NCBI GenBank assembly: GCA_016781775.1
Contig: JADDPR010000099.1
Coordinates: 1 to 12,471, forward strand
Direction of reading: 5' to 3'
DNA from: Rubrobacter sp.
Lineage (GTDB): Bacteria; Actinomycetota; Rubrobacteria; Rubrobacterales; Rubrobacteraceae
Length of the DNA: 12,471 bases
Numbering within the stretch: the stretch's first letter is position 1; each line of letters begins with the position of its first letter. The translations under genes were made by a program, and so were the position numbers. The notes beneath the pieces were generated by a model. That model searched no databases. It was not told where the DNA came from and worked only from the letters and a program-made list of their open reading frames with translations. This document shows, piece after piece, positions 6,184 through 12,048 of this stretch.

Positions 6184-6384
6184 CTACCCATCTGCAAGGT
6201 CGTGTTCGGGGACGGAGAGGTTGTACGGGCGGGCCGGTTTCTCGGCGAGGACGCGTACCTTGTAGACGAAGTCGGGGACAAACTCTCCGCGACGCACCTC
6301 GAGTATTTCGACGGGTTGGCCCGTGGCCTTGAGAGCGGCGCGCCCACCGACCTCGTAGCGAGCGGGACGGTTGCGGTCCACCAT
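6184..6384 (-). CDS. 66-aa hypothetical protein, possible small beta-barrel
   Basis: The ATG at 6384 follows GAGAGG with 6-nt spacing and opens a 66-aa frame ending TAG at 6184. The protein has alternating hydrophobic and polar residues (YEVGGRAALKATGQPVEILEV, then FVPDFVYKVRVL), which suggests four or five short strands like an SH3/KOW-type barrel, with a polar tail ending in HDLADG. No membrane segment, cysteine pair or catalytic motif is present. I do not recognise a named family. The same frame continues far upstream antisense to the flavoprotein gene, but that part is not protein-like and lies above a good ribosome-binding site. It is divergent from the flavoprotein gene and shares its promoter region. 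Function unknown. Confidence 0.65.
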   Translation of the reverse strand: MVDRNRPARYEVGGRAALKATGQPVEILEVRRGEFVPDFVYKVRVLAEKPARPYNLSVPEHDLADG

Positions 6385-6403
6385 ATGGTGCCTCTCTTTC
6401 GGT

Positions 6404-6434
6404 TTGAAATGCGTTTTCGGAGCGAAAGTATAAT
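6404..6434 (+). promoter_or_regulatory. candidate promoter of the flavoprotein gene, overlapping a leftward -10
   Basis: TATAAT (6429-6434) is a perfect -10 box, and TTGAAA (6404-6409) a good -35, but the spacer is 19 nt, longer than usual. The predicted start of transcription is about 50 nt before the ATG at 6493. On the opposite strand TATACT (6427-6432) overlaps the same bases and is a plausible -10 for the 66-aa gene, so the two promoters probably compete for polymerase. Confidence 0.45.
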
Positions 6435-6492
6435 GGCGGGAAGGGTCGGTCTTCGGCCCCATCCAAGGACTGGTTAGGAAGGCGGTGGTCGA

Positions 6493-7728
6493 ATGCCGGA
6501 GAGGTGGGACCTTATCGTGGTGGGTGCCGGGCCGGGAGGATCCTCGACCGCCTACCACGCGGCCCGGGCGGGATTGAACGTCTTGCTCCTCGACCGTCAA
6601 GAGTTTCCGCGGGACAAGACGTGTGGGGATGGGCTCATGCCGCACGCGACCGGGGAGATCTCGCTGATGGGCCTCGGGGAGTGGCTCGAGGAGCCGGAGC
6701 ACGGCAAGTTCTCCGGATTCTCCATCTACACGCAGACCGCGTCCCTGCGCCAGAAGGTCCCCCCCACCTTCCACGGCCCGCACGGCTACGTCGTGCCGAG
6801 GGAGGAGACGGATGCTCGCCTGGTCGGGCGCGCGAAGATGGTTGGGGCGGAGCTACGGACGGGCGTTCGCGCCACCGAGCTTCTACGGTCGCCGGCCGGT
6901 AGCGTGACGGGGGTGGAGGCGGTCGTCGTCGGGGATGGCGGTGAACCCTTGAGGTTCGAGGCGCCGCTGGTCGTGGCGGCGGACGGGATCGGGGGGTTTG
7001 CGGGCGAGGGGATCAAGGCTCACCAGAACTCCGTGGCGAGGCGGCAGTACTTTAAAGGCGTCTCCGGTCCGAACACGGAGGACCTGCACGTCTTTATAAC
7101 CAAGGACATGAACGAGCATGGGGCGGGCTACGGCTGGGTGTTCTACTTCGGGGACGGCCGGGCGAACGTCGGGGCGGGCGTCTCGACGAAGACGCTGGCT
7201 CGGTCGGGGCGCAACCTCAAGGACTTCTACGAGCGGTTCCTGGAAGAGCCGGAGCTCTCGGAGTGGTTGGCGGACGCGGAGCCGGAGGGGCCCGCGAAGA
7301 GCTGGTCTCTGAAGATGGGTATGTGGGGAGCCAAGCGCCACGCTCAGGGTCTAATGACCGTCGGGGACGCGGCGAGCATGATCCACCCCATCAGCGGCGA
7401 GGGCGTGGGGTACGCGATCGAGTCGGGGCGCCTCGCCGCTTCCTGGGCCTACGAGGCACGCTCGCGCAATGACTACTCGGCCTCCGTTCTCAAGGGCTAC
7501 GCCACCCAGCTCAGGCAGAAGAGGGCCAAGGAGCACCTCTCCGGGTACGCCCTTACGAACCTCGTCCCGAACCTGCACGCTATGGAGCCCCTGTTCGCCG
7601 CGTGCGAGAAGGACCCGAAGGCCCGACGCGCCCTCGTCGAGGCATTTACCGGCGACGCCCCGGCCTACACGCTCCTCAAGCACCCCAGGATGCTCGCGGA
7701 CGCCGTTAGAACAGCGGTACGCTCCTGA
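6493..7728 (+). CDS. geranylgeranyl reductase-family FAD-dependent oxidoreductase
   Basis: This 411-aa flavoprotein belongs to the geranylgeranyl reductase family, which saturates isoprenoid double bonds in archaeal lipids, chlorophyll side chains and, in mycobacterial MenJ, the menaquinone tail. FAD-binding motifs are clear: GAGPGG at 11-16 (dinucleotide binding), DKTCGDGLMP at 41-50, VVAADG at 160-165 and GDAASMIHPISGEGVGYAIE at 291-310, the third FAD motif with the family's PxxGEG-like turn. The C-terminal part is helical, as in the family, with no membrane anchor. The start is ATG at 6493, with AGGAAGG about ten bases upstream. In an actinobacterium menaquinone reduction is the likeliest role, but ether-lipid or carotenoid precursors are also possible and cannot be separated by sequence alone. 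It may be co-transcribed with the MBL-fold gene 66 nt downstream. Confidence 0.88.
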   Translation: MPERWDLIVVGAGPGGSSTAYHAARAGLNVLLLDRQEFPRDKTCGDGLMPHATGEISLMGLGEWLEEPEHGKFSGFSIYTQTASLRQKVPPTFHGPHGYVVPREETDARLVGRAKMVGAELRTGVRATELLRSPAGSVTGVEAVVVGDGGEPLRFEAPLVVAADGIGGFAGEGIKAHQNSVARRQYFKGVSGPNTEDLHVFITKDMNEHGAGYGWVFYFGDGRANVGAGVSTKTLARSGRNLKDFYERFLEEPELSEWLADAEPEGPAKSWSLKMGMWGAKRHAQGLMTVGDAASMIHPISGEGVGYAIESGRLAASWAYEARSRNDYSASVLKGYATQLRQKRAKEHLSGYALTNLVPNLHAMEPLFAACEKDPKARRALVEAFTGDAPAYTLLKHPRMLADAVRTAVRS

Positions 7729-7794
7729 ACGTTGGGGCGAGGCCCGTCGTTTGGCCGGGTTGTATGCTGGTAGCCCCAGGATGAGAGGAAGGCG

Positions 7795-8598
7795 ATGGCC
7801 AGGGAGACCTTGAAGGTAGGAGAGATCGAGGTTCGGGTGCTCGACGACGGCATCTTCGTCACCGATGCCGGCAACCTCTTTGGGCCCGATGCGAAGCGGG
7901 CGAAGATCAAGGGCGGCATGCACCCGGTGCTCGTGAGATCCGGCGACGCCCTGGTCCTGCTGGACGCGGGCTTCGGCCCGGAGCTGCCCGAGATGCTCGT
8001 TGGGCGGTACGAGATCCGGCGCGACAAGGGCCTCGTGGAGAACCTACGGGAAGCCGGGTACGAGCCTGGGGACGTGACGCACCTTATCCTCTCGCACCTC
8101 GACCCCGACCACGTCGGCTGGGCGTTGAACCCGAAGGGCTTCCCCAACGCGACGGTCTACGCGCAGGAGGCCGCTCTGGAGGAGGCACGGAAGATGCCCG
8201 AGAAGGACGGTCGCCGTCTCGCCGTCTCGCCGGTGGAGAACGGGGTCTACGAGGGCTGGTTCGAGCTTCTGAATGGCCCGGCGGAGATCGTCGAGGGCGT
8301 AAGGGTCGAGGTGAGGAGCGGTCACGCCGAGGGGCACCAGATCGTGTGGATCGAGTCGGGGGACGAAGCCGCCCTCTACACGGCGGACCTCGCCCCCGCA
8401 AAAATCTGGTTGAACCCCGACCTGATCAGCGGCGTCGACACGGACCCCGAGGCGGCCCGCAAGAACCGCATCGAGGTGCTAACCGAGGCCGAGGAGCGTA
8501 ACGCGCCGGTGATCCTCTACCACGAACCGAGAGACGTCCTCGTCCGAATTCGGGGCAAGGACGGGGGCTTCGAAGGCGTCTCGCTAGACGAGGCTTGA
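7795..8598 (+). CDS. MBL-fold metallo-hydrolase with HLDPDH metal motif
   Basis: This 267-aa protein has the metallo-beta-lactamase fold: strands up to LVLLDAGFGPELPE (53-66), the metal motif SHLDPDHVGW (100-109), then GHAEGHQ (176-182), TAD (D198) and a late YHE (H243). In the usual HxHxDH motif the second His binds metal; here it is Asp (H101-L-D103-P-D105-H106), a change also seen as Glu in flavodiiron proteins. The layout resembles lactonase-like MBL hydrolases, but the substrate is unknown. The ATG at 7795 follows GAGGAAGG at good spacing. It lies 66 nt after the flavoprotein gene on the same strand and may share its transcript. It has no signal peptide, so it is probably cytosolic. Distinct in motif from the second MBL protein near the right end, so they are not recent duplicates. 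Confidence 0.85.
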   Translation: MARETLKVGEIEVRVLDDGIFVTDAGNLFGPDAKRAKIKGGMHPVLVRSGDALVLLDAGFGPELPEMLVGRYEIRRDKGLVENLREAGYEPGDVTHLILSHLDPDHVGWALNPKGFPNATVYAQEAALEEARKMPEKDGRRLAVSPVENGVYEGWFELLNGPAEIVEGVRVEVRSGHAEGHQIVWIESGDEAALYTADLAPAKIWLNPDLISGVDTDPEAARKNRIEVLTEAEERNAPVILYHEPRDVLVRIRGKDGGFEGVSLDEA

Positions 8599-8605
8599 GG
8601 CGCGG

Positions 8606-8695
8606 TTAGCGGCGTCCCCTGCGGCGGCGCTCCTGGATCTTGCGCCATACGATCGGCGCGGCCATTATCGCCAGGCGTCTCAGCAAACTTCCCAT
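8606..8695 (-). CDS. 29-aa arginine-rich mini-protein
   Basis: An ATG at 8695 opens a 29-codon frame ending TAA at 8606, preceded by an excellent ribosome-binding site (AAGGAG, 8701-8706, 5-nt spacing). The peptide begins MGSLLRRLAIMAAPIVW, a short hydrophobic helix, and ends in a strongly basic tail with eight arginines in the last twelve residues. This suggests a membrane-surface or nucleic-acid-binding peptide. A longer overlapping frame (67 aa, 8517-8720) lacks a comparable site and is low-complexity. It is convergent with the MBL gene (7 nt between stops) and downstream of a perfect 16-bp palindrome. Because it is so short, coding potential cannot be judged from composition; the strong ribosome-binding site is the main support. 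Confidence 0.6.
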   Translation of the reverse strand: MGSLLRRLAIMAAPIVWRKIQERRRRGRR

Positions 8696-8719
8696 GCTCA
8701 CTCCTTAAAGTAGCTTTCA

Positions 8720-8745
8720 CGTTCGTATACGAACGGGCCCGTACG
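8720..8745. promoter_or_regulatory. perfect 16-bp palindrome with overlapping second dyad, candidate operator
   Basis: CGTTCGTATACGAACG (8720-8735) is a perfect palindrome. A second 16-bp dyad centred on GGGCCC (8730-8745, one mismatched pair) overlaps it, so TACGAA-like half-sites occur three times in 30 bases. It lies between the nitroreductase stop and the mini-protein start. On the minus strand a TATACG at its centre could be a -10 for the mini-protein, with the palindrome as operator. The half-sites are in the opposite order to the Gram-positive LexA box (CGAAC-N4-GTTCG), so it is not a standard SOS box. In RNA it could also fold as a 6-bp stem with a UAUA loop. Confidence 0.5.
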
Positions 8746-8762
8746 AAGTTGCCGTCGCTCCC

Positions 8763-9338
8763 CTATCCCTCGTGCCAGGTCGTGCGCTTCGACACGGGCT
8801 CGCGCCTGCGGGGCCTCTCGTCCACGTCACCGTAGCCGAGGTACAGGAAGGCCACGACTTCGTCCTTGCCCTCGAGCCCGAGGAAGCCGCGCATGTAGGG
8901 ATGGTAGGCGCTCGGACCGGTGCGCCAGATCGTGGCGAGGCCAAGGGAGTGGGCGGTGAGCTGCATGTTCTGGACGGCGGCCGAGCACGCGGCGTAGTTC
9001 TCCAGCGTCTCGACCTCGTCGCGGCCCTCCTTGGAGACGACGGCGATAACGACAGGGGCCCTGAACGCCTTCTTGCGCTCGCGGCTTAACCTGCCGGAGA
9101 TCGTCTCTTCCTCCTCGCCCTCGGCCTCCGCCATGAGCCGGGCGCATTCGGCGCGGGCACGGGCGAGCTCCCCCCGGCCCTTCCCGACGAAGACGTGGAA
9201 GCGCCAGGGCTCGGTCATCCTGTGGTTCGGGGCGTGCACGGCGCTCTCCAGGATCCCCTCGACGATCTCGCTGGAGACGGGGTCTTGCTTGACGCGCCCC
9301 ACGCTGCGGCGCGTCTCTATTGCCCGGGTTACTTCCAA
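8763..9338 (-). CDS. nitroreductase-family FMN-dependent oxidoreductase
   Basis: This 191-aa protein is a single-domain nitroreductase (NADH/FMN-dependent reduction of nitro compounds, quinones or similar acceptors; cytosol, usually a homodimer). The FMN phosphate-binding start ETRRSVGRV (8-16), the flavin-loop motif APNHRMTEPWRFHV (36-49), the helix NYAACSAAVQNMQLTAHSLG (114-133) followed by LATIWRTG (134-141), and FLYLGYGD (164-171) match the short YdjA/YfhC-like branch. The start is a TTG at 9338 with AAGGAG upstream at short spacing; no in-frame ATG lies nearby. It is divergent from malate dehydrogenase over a 120-nt region. The physiological substrate is not predictable. Confidence 0.9.
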   Translation of the reverse strand: MEVTRAIETRRSVGRVKQDPVSSEIVEGILESAVHAPNHRMTEPWRFHVFVGKGRGELARARAECARLMAEAEGEEEETISGRLSRERKKAFRAPVVIAVVSKEGRDEVETLENYAACSAAVQNMQLTAHSLGLATIWRTGPSAYHPYMRGFLGLEGKDEVVAFLYLGYGDVDERPRRREPVSKRTTWHEG

Positions 9339-9372
9339 AACGCTCCTTGCTTGTTTAAGCCTCGTCCCGGGT

Positions 9373-9378
9373 ATTTTA
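9373..9378 (-). promoter_or_regulatory. candidate -10 box of the nitroreductase gene
   Basis: TAAAAT on the minus strand matches five of six -10 bases and lies 34 nt upstream of the TTG start. The sequence 17 nt further upstream (CTGCCG) is only a half-match to a -35. The placement is reasonable, but the promoter is not certain. Confidence 0.35.
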
Positions 9379-9417
9379 CTGCGGGGAGGAATAGCGGCAG
9401 AGGCACAAGAGTTCCCC

Positions 9418-9423
9418 TATGAT
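9418..9423 (+). promoter_or_regulatory. candidate -10 box of malate dehydrogenase
   Basis: TATGAT matches five of six -10 bases and gives a leader of about 30 nt containing a strong GAGGAG ribosome-binding site (9445-9450). No convincing -35 is found at 16-18 nt upstream (CGGCAG region). An alternative upstream start from TTGTTT at 9351-9356 with TTTTAC at 9374-9379 is weaker. Confidence 0.35.
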
Positions 9424-9458
9424 TTAGTGAGTCAAAGCTACAAAGAGGAGATAGCCTG

Positions 9459-10433
9459 ATGACTAAGACCGTCACCGTCACCGGCGCCGCGGGCGCCATC
9501 GGGTACGCGACCCTGTTCCGGATCGCCTCGGGCCAGCTGCTCGGGCCCGACGAGAAGATCAAGCTCAAGCTGCTGGAGATCGAGCCGGCGCTCAAGGCCG
9601 CCGAGGGAACCGCGATGGAGCTCCACGACTGCGCCTTCCCGCTGCTGGAGTCCGTCGACATCACCGCCGACGCGAAGGAGGCCTTCGACGGCACCAACGT
9701 CGCGATGCTCATCGGCGCCCGACCGCGCCAGAAGGGGATGGAGCGCGCCGACCTTCTCGAGGCGAACGGGGCGATCTTCAAGCCTCAGGGCGAGGCCATC
9801 AACGCGGGTGCCGCCGACGACGTGAAGATACTGGTGGTCGGCAACCCGGCGAACACGAACGCTTTGATCGCCATGAACAACGCCCCCGACATCCCGCGCG
9901 AGCGCTTCACCGCGATGACGCGCCTCGACGAGAACCGTGCGATCTCCATGCTCGCCCAGAAGCTCGGGGTAGGCGTCGAGGACATCCAGGACCTCGTCAT
10001 CTGGGGTAACCATTCCCCGTCGATGTTCCCCGACCTCTTCAACGCCAAGGTCAAGGGCGAGCGGGCCGTGGACCAGGTCGACATGGGATGGTACGAGAAC
10101 GAGTACATGCCACAGGTCGGCAAGCGCGGCGCCGCGATCATCGAGGCGCGGGGCGCGTCGTCGGCGGCGTCGGCGGGCAACGCCGCGATCGACCACGTGC
10201 GCGACTGGGCCCTGGGCACCGACGGCCTGCGCTCGATGGCGGTCCCCTCCGGCGGCCAGTACGGCGTGGAGGAGGGGCTGGTGTCCTCGTTCCCGGTGCG
10301 GTGCTCGGGCGGCAGCTACGAGATCGTCGAGGGCCTCGAGGTCGGCGACTTCGCGCAGTCCAAGATCGACATCAGCGTCAACGAGCTCAAGGAGGAGCGC
10401 GACGCGGTGAAGGGCCTCGGGCTGCTCGGCTAA
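9459..10433 (+). CDS. mdh: malate dehydrogenase, cytosolic type
   Basis: This 324-aa NAD-dependent enzyme interconverts malate and oxaloacetate in the TCA cycle. The NAD motif TGAAGAIGY is at 8-16, and an acidic residue ends the second strand (LLEIEP, E40), as expected for NAD rather than NADP. Substrate arginines are R90 and R96 (GARPRQKGMERADLL) and R160, with D157 in TRLDENR and catalytic H185 in GNHSPSMFPD. The internal GARP loop and SGGQYGVEEGLVSSFPV (264-280) are typical of the cytosolic/actinobacterial MDH group rather than the LDH-like group. The ATG at 9459 follows GAGGAG by 8 nt. Third codon positions are almost all G or C, consistent with high expression. It appears monocistronic, with a strong hairpin 44 nt downstream. 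Confidence 0.97.
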   Translation: MTKTVTVTGAAGAIGYATLFRIASGQLLGPDEKIKLKLLEIEPALKAAEGTAMELHDCAFPLLESVDITADAKEAFDGTNVAMLIGARPRQKGMERADLLEANGAIFKPQGEAINAGAADDVKILVVGNPANTNALIAMNNAPDIPRERFTAMTRLDENRAISMLAQKLGVGVEDIQDLVIWGNHSPSMFPDLFNAKVKGERAVDQVDMGWYENEYMPQVGKRGAAIIEARGASSAASAGNAAIDHVRDWALGTDGLRSMAVPSGGQYGVEEGLVSSFPVRCSGGSYEIVEGLEVGDFAQSKIDISVNELKEERDAVKGLGLLG

Positions 10434-10476
10434 CCTCCCGTAAGGACCACCGCGATCTTCGTGATCGGTTCAGGAC

Positions 10477-10506
10477 GAGCGCCCCGTCGAAACTGGCGGG
10501 GCGCTC
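10477..10506 (+). terminator. strong GC hairpin after mdh
   Basis: A perfect 10-bp inverted repeat (GAGCGCCCCG / CGGGGCGCTC) with a 10-nt loop lies 44 nt past the mdh stop. No T-run follows, a common form in high-GC actinobacteria. A smaller hairpin CGATC-TTCGT-GATCG (10453-10467) precedes it. The pair probably separates mdh from the MaoC gene. The gap from 10434 to 10562 holds no gene. Confidence 0.6.
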
Positions 10507-10562
10507 GCTCGCTGATAGGCCTCGCACCACCGTGCTGCAAACATCCGACGGAGAGGAGACAC

Positions 10563-11012
10563 ATGCCGGAGGCGACGCCGGAGTTCAAGCGTGAGCTGCG
10601 GGAGGCCCTCGCAGAGATGCACGTCGGTCGGACCTTCGAGTTCCGGCGCACGTTTACGGACGGTGACGTCGCGATGTTCTGCAGCGTTACCGGGGACTAC
10701 AACCCGTATCACCAGGACGCCGGGTTCGCGCGGGATAGCTGGTACGGGCGGCCGACCATCCCCGGGCTCCTCACGGGGAGCATGCTCACGCACATCGGCG
10801 GTCTCCTGGGTTTCCTGGCGACGGAGATGCGTTTCGAGTACCTGGCGCCGGTCTTCGTCGGCGACACGATCTCCTGCACCGTCACCGTCACAGCAAAGGA
10901 CGAGGAGAAGAGGCGCGTGGAGTGCGACGCGTCGTTTACCAACGAGGACGGCGCGAAGGTGCTGCGGGCAAGCTTCGCGGGGTTCCCCGGCAGGATCCGG
11001 CTTGCCCGCTGA
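10563..11012 (+). CDS. MaoC-like hotdog-fold hydratase
   Basis: This 149-aa single-hotdog protein belongs to the MaoC/PhaJ (R)-specific enoyl-CoA hydratase group, which adds water to trans-2-enoyl-CoA. The signature FCSVTGDYNPYHQD (39-52) provides the catalytic D45 and H50 with the D-x4-H spacing of PhaJ. It is followed by PTIPGLLTGSMLTHIGG (64-80) and strands FEYLAPVFVGDTI and KVLRASFAGFPG. The ATG at 10563 follows GAGAGGAG; an open extension to 10461 crosses the mdh terminator and is not protein-like. The stop overlaps the next gene's TTG start by 11 nt, which indicates co-translation with the MBL-fold hydrolase and perhaps acyl-CoA or acyl-thioester substrates for both. The exact substrate is unknown. 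Confidence 0.85.
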   Translation: MPEATPEFKRELREALAEMHVGRTFEFRRTFTDGDVAMFCSVTGDYNPYHQDAGFARDSWYGRPTIPGLLTGSMLTHIGGLLGFLATEMRFEYLAPVFVGDTISCTVTVTAKDEEKRRVECDASFTNEDGAKVLRASFAGFPGRIRLAR

Positions 11013-11985
11013 CCCTATCGTCTTCTTCGAGCGCCCCTACCCTAGCGCGAACATGGTCCTGGTCCGGGGCCAGAACCCCATCCTCCTGGACACGGGCTAC
11101 GGTAGCGACTTGCAGGAGACGGAGAACCTGCTCAGGGGAGCGGGCACGCCACCCGAGGCGCTCTCCCTTATCGTCAACTCCCACTACCACTGCGACCACG
11201 CCGGGGGCAACGCGCGCTTACAACGGGACTACGGCATCCCCGTCGCGGCCCACCGCTGGGAGGCGGCACTCGTAAACGGGAGGGACCGCGAGGCCTGCGG
11301 CGTGGAGTGGCTCGACCAGCCCATCGAACCCTACCGCGTCGACCGCCCCCTCTCCGACGGCGACGAGCTCGACGCCGGTCCGATGGTCCTTCGGGTGATC
11401 CACACCCCCGGACACACCCTGGGACACATCTCCCTTTACGCGCCGGAGGAGGAGACCTTGCTCCTCGGTGACGCCGTACACGGGGACGACGTCGCCTGGC
11501 TAAACCCGTTCAGGGAGGGCGTCGGGGCGGTGCTAAGGGCGCTCGAGACCCTCGATCGGCTCTCGGCGCTGCCGGCGCGACGGGCCTTCTCCGGGCACGG
11601 GACGGAGGTCCGGGACCTCCAGGCCGCTATCGACCGGGGTCGGCGCCGCTACGAGAAGTGGCTGGAGGAATCCGAGAAGGCATACTGGCACGCTTGCAAG
11701 AGGATCTTCGGCTACGCGCTCATGATCTACGGGGGCCTCGAAGAAGGCGAGGTCGCCCCTTACCTTCTCCGCTGCCCCTGGTTCGGGGACTATGCCCGCC
11801 ACGGCTTCGGCACGGAGCCCGAAGCGTTCATTGATCCGCTCGTCGCCGAGATGCTCCGCTCGAAGGCGGCGGGTTGGCGGGACCGCCGCCTCGTCGCCCT
11901 CCCGCCTCACAACGCACCATCGCCCGGCTGGCCCTCCGGCCCGACACGCCCCAAGGACTGGCCCGGGTTGCGGCAACCAGGCTGA
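11002..11985 (+). CDS. MBL-fold metallo-hydrolase with C-terminal helical domain
   Basis: This 327-aa protein has the canonical metallo-beta-lactamase motif SHYHCDHAGG (60-69; H61, H63, D65, H66), then TPGHTLGH (135-142), GDAVHGDD (156-163) and SGHG (197-200), so it keeps the complete dinuclear metal site of the glyoxalase II-like group. The region 205-290 is helical (DRGRRRYEKWLEESEKAYW and later FIDPLVAEMLRSKAAG) and the last 30 residues are Pro/Trp-rich. Family members hydrolyse thioesters, lactones and related bonds; the substrate here is not evident. I chose TTG at 11002, because starting later (ATG near 11053) would remove the first strand VFFERPYPSANMVL. The start overlaps the MaoC stop by 11 nt. 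The frame stays open back to 10591 but there it is a shadow of MaoC. It ends in a convergent arrangement with the Mrp gene. Confidence 0.85.
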   Translation: MPADPIVFFERPYPSANMVLVRGQNPILLDTGYGSDLQETENLLRGAGTPPEALSLIVNSHYHCDHAGGNARLQRDYGIPVAAHRWEAALVNGRDREACGVEWLDQPIEPYRVDRPLSDGDELDAGPMVLRVIHTPGHTLGHISLYAPEEETLLLGDAVHGDDVAWLNPFREGVGAVLRALETLDRLSALPARRAFSGHGTEVRDLQAAIDRGRRRYEKWLEESEKAYWHACKRIFGYALMIYGGLEEGEVAPYLLRCPWFGDYARHGFGTEPEAFIDPLVAEMLRSKAAGWRDRRLVALPPHNAPSPGWPSGPTRPKDWPGLRQPG

Positions 11986-11993
11986 AGAAACAA

Positions 11994-12027
11994 AGGGCGC
12001 CCCCGCCGCGTACGGCAGGGGCGCCCT
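11994..12027 (-). terminator. Rho-independent terminator of the Mrp gene
   Basis: A 10-bp perfect stem (AGGGCGCCCC / GGGGCGCCCT) continues after one mismatch into a GCCG/CGGC stem with a 4-nt loop. On the minus strand it is followed by TTTGTTTCTTC, a proper T-rich tail, and it lies 21 nt past the Mrp stop. On the plus strand it starts 8 nt after the MBL stop, so the stem may also serve that gene, although without a T-run. Confidence 0.85.
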
Positions 12028-12048
12028 CCGAGGGCCAAGAGCCGAAGG

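Noticed and set aside
6385..6783. Leftward extension of the 66-aa gene to a 199-codon frame.
   Set aside because: The added part is antisense to the flavoprotein gene, lacks protein-like pattern, and a good ribosome-binding site precedes the ATG at 6384.
8517..8720. A 67-codon leftward frame overlapping the mini-protein gene.
   Set aside because: It has no good ribosome-binding site, is rich in Ser, Pro and Thr, and runs into the 3' end of the MBL gene on the opposite strand.
8720..8735. The palindrome as a LexA (SOS) box.
   Set aside because: The Gram-positive box is CGAAC-N4-GTTCG; here the half-sites are in the reverse order (GTTCG-N4-CGAAC), and no SOS gene is nearby.
10591..11001. Possible N-terminal extension of the second MBL protein over the MaoC gene.
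   Set aside because: The extension is low-complexity Ser/Arg/Pro sequence in a shadow frame of MaoC, and MBL-like sequence begins only after 11002.
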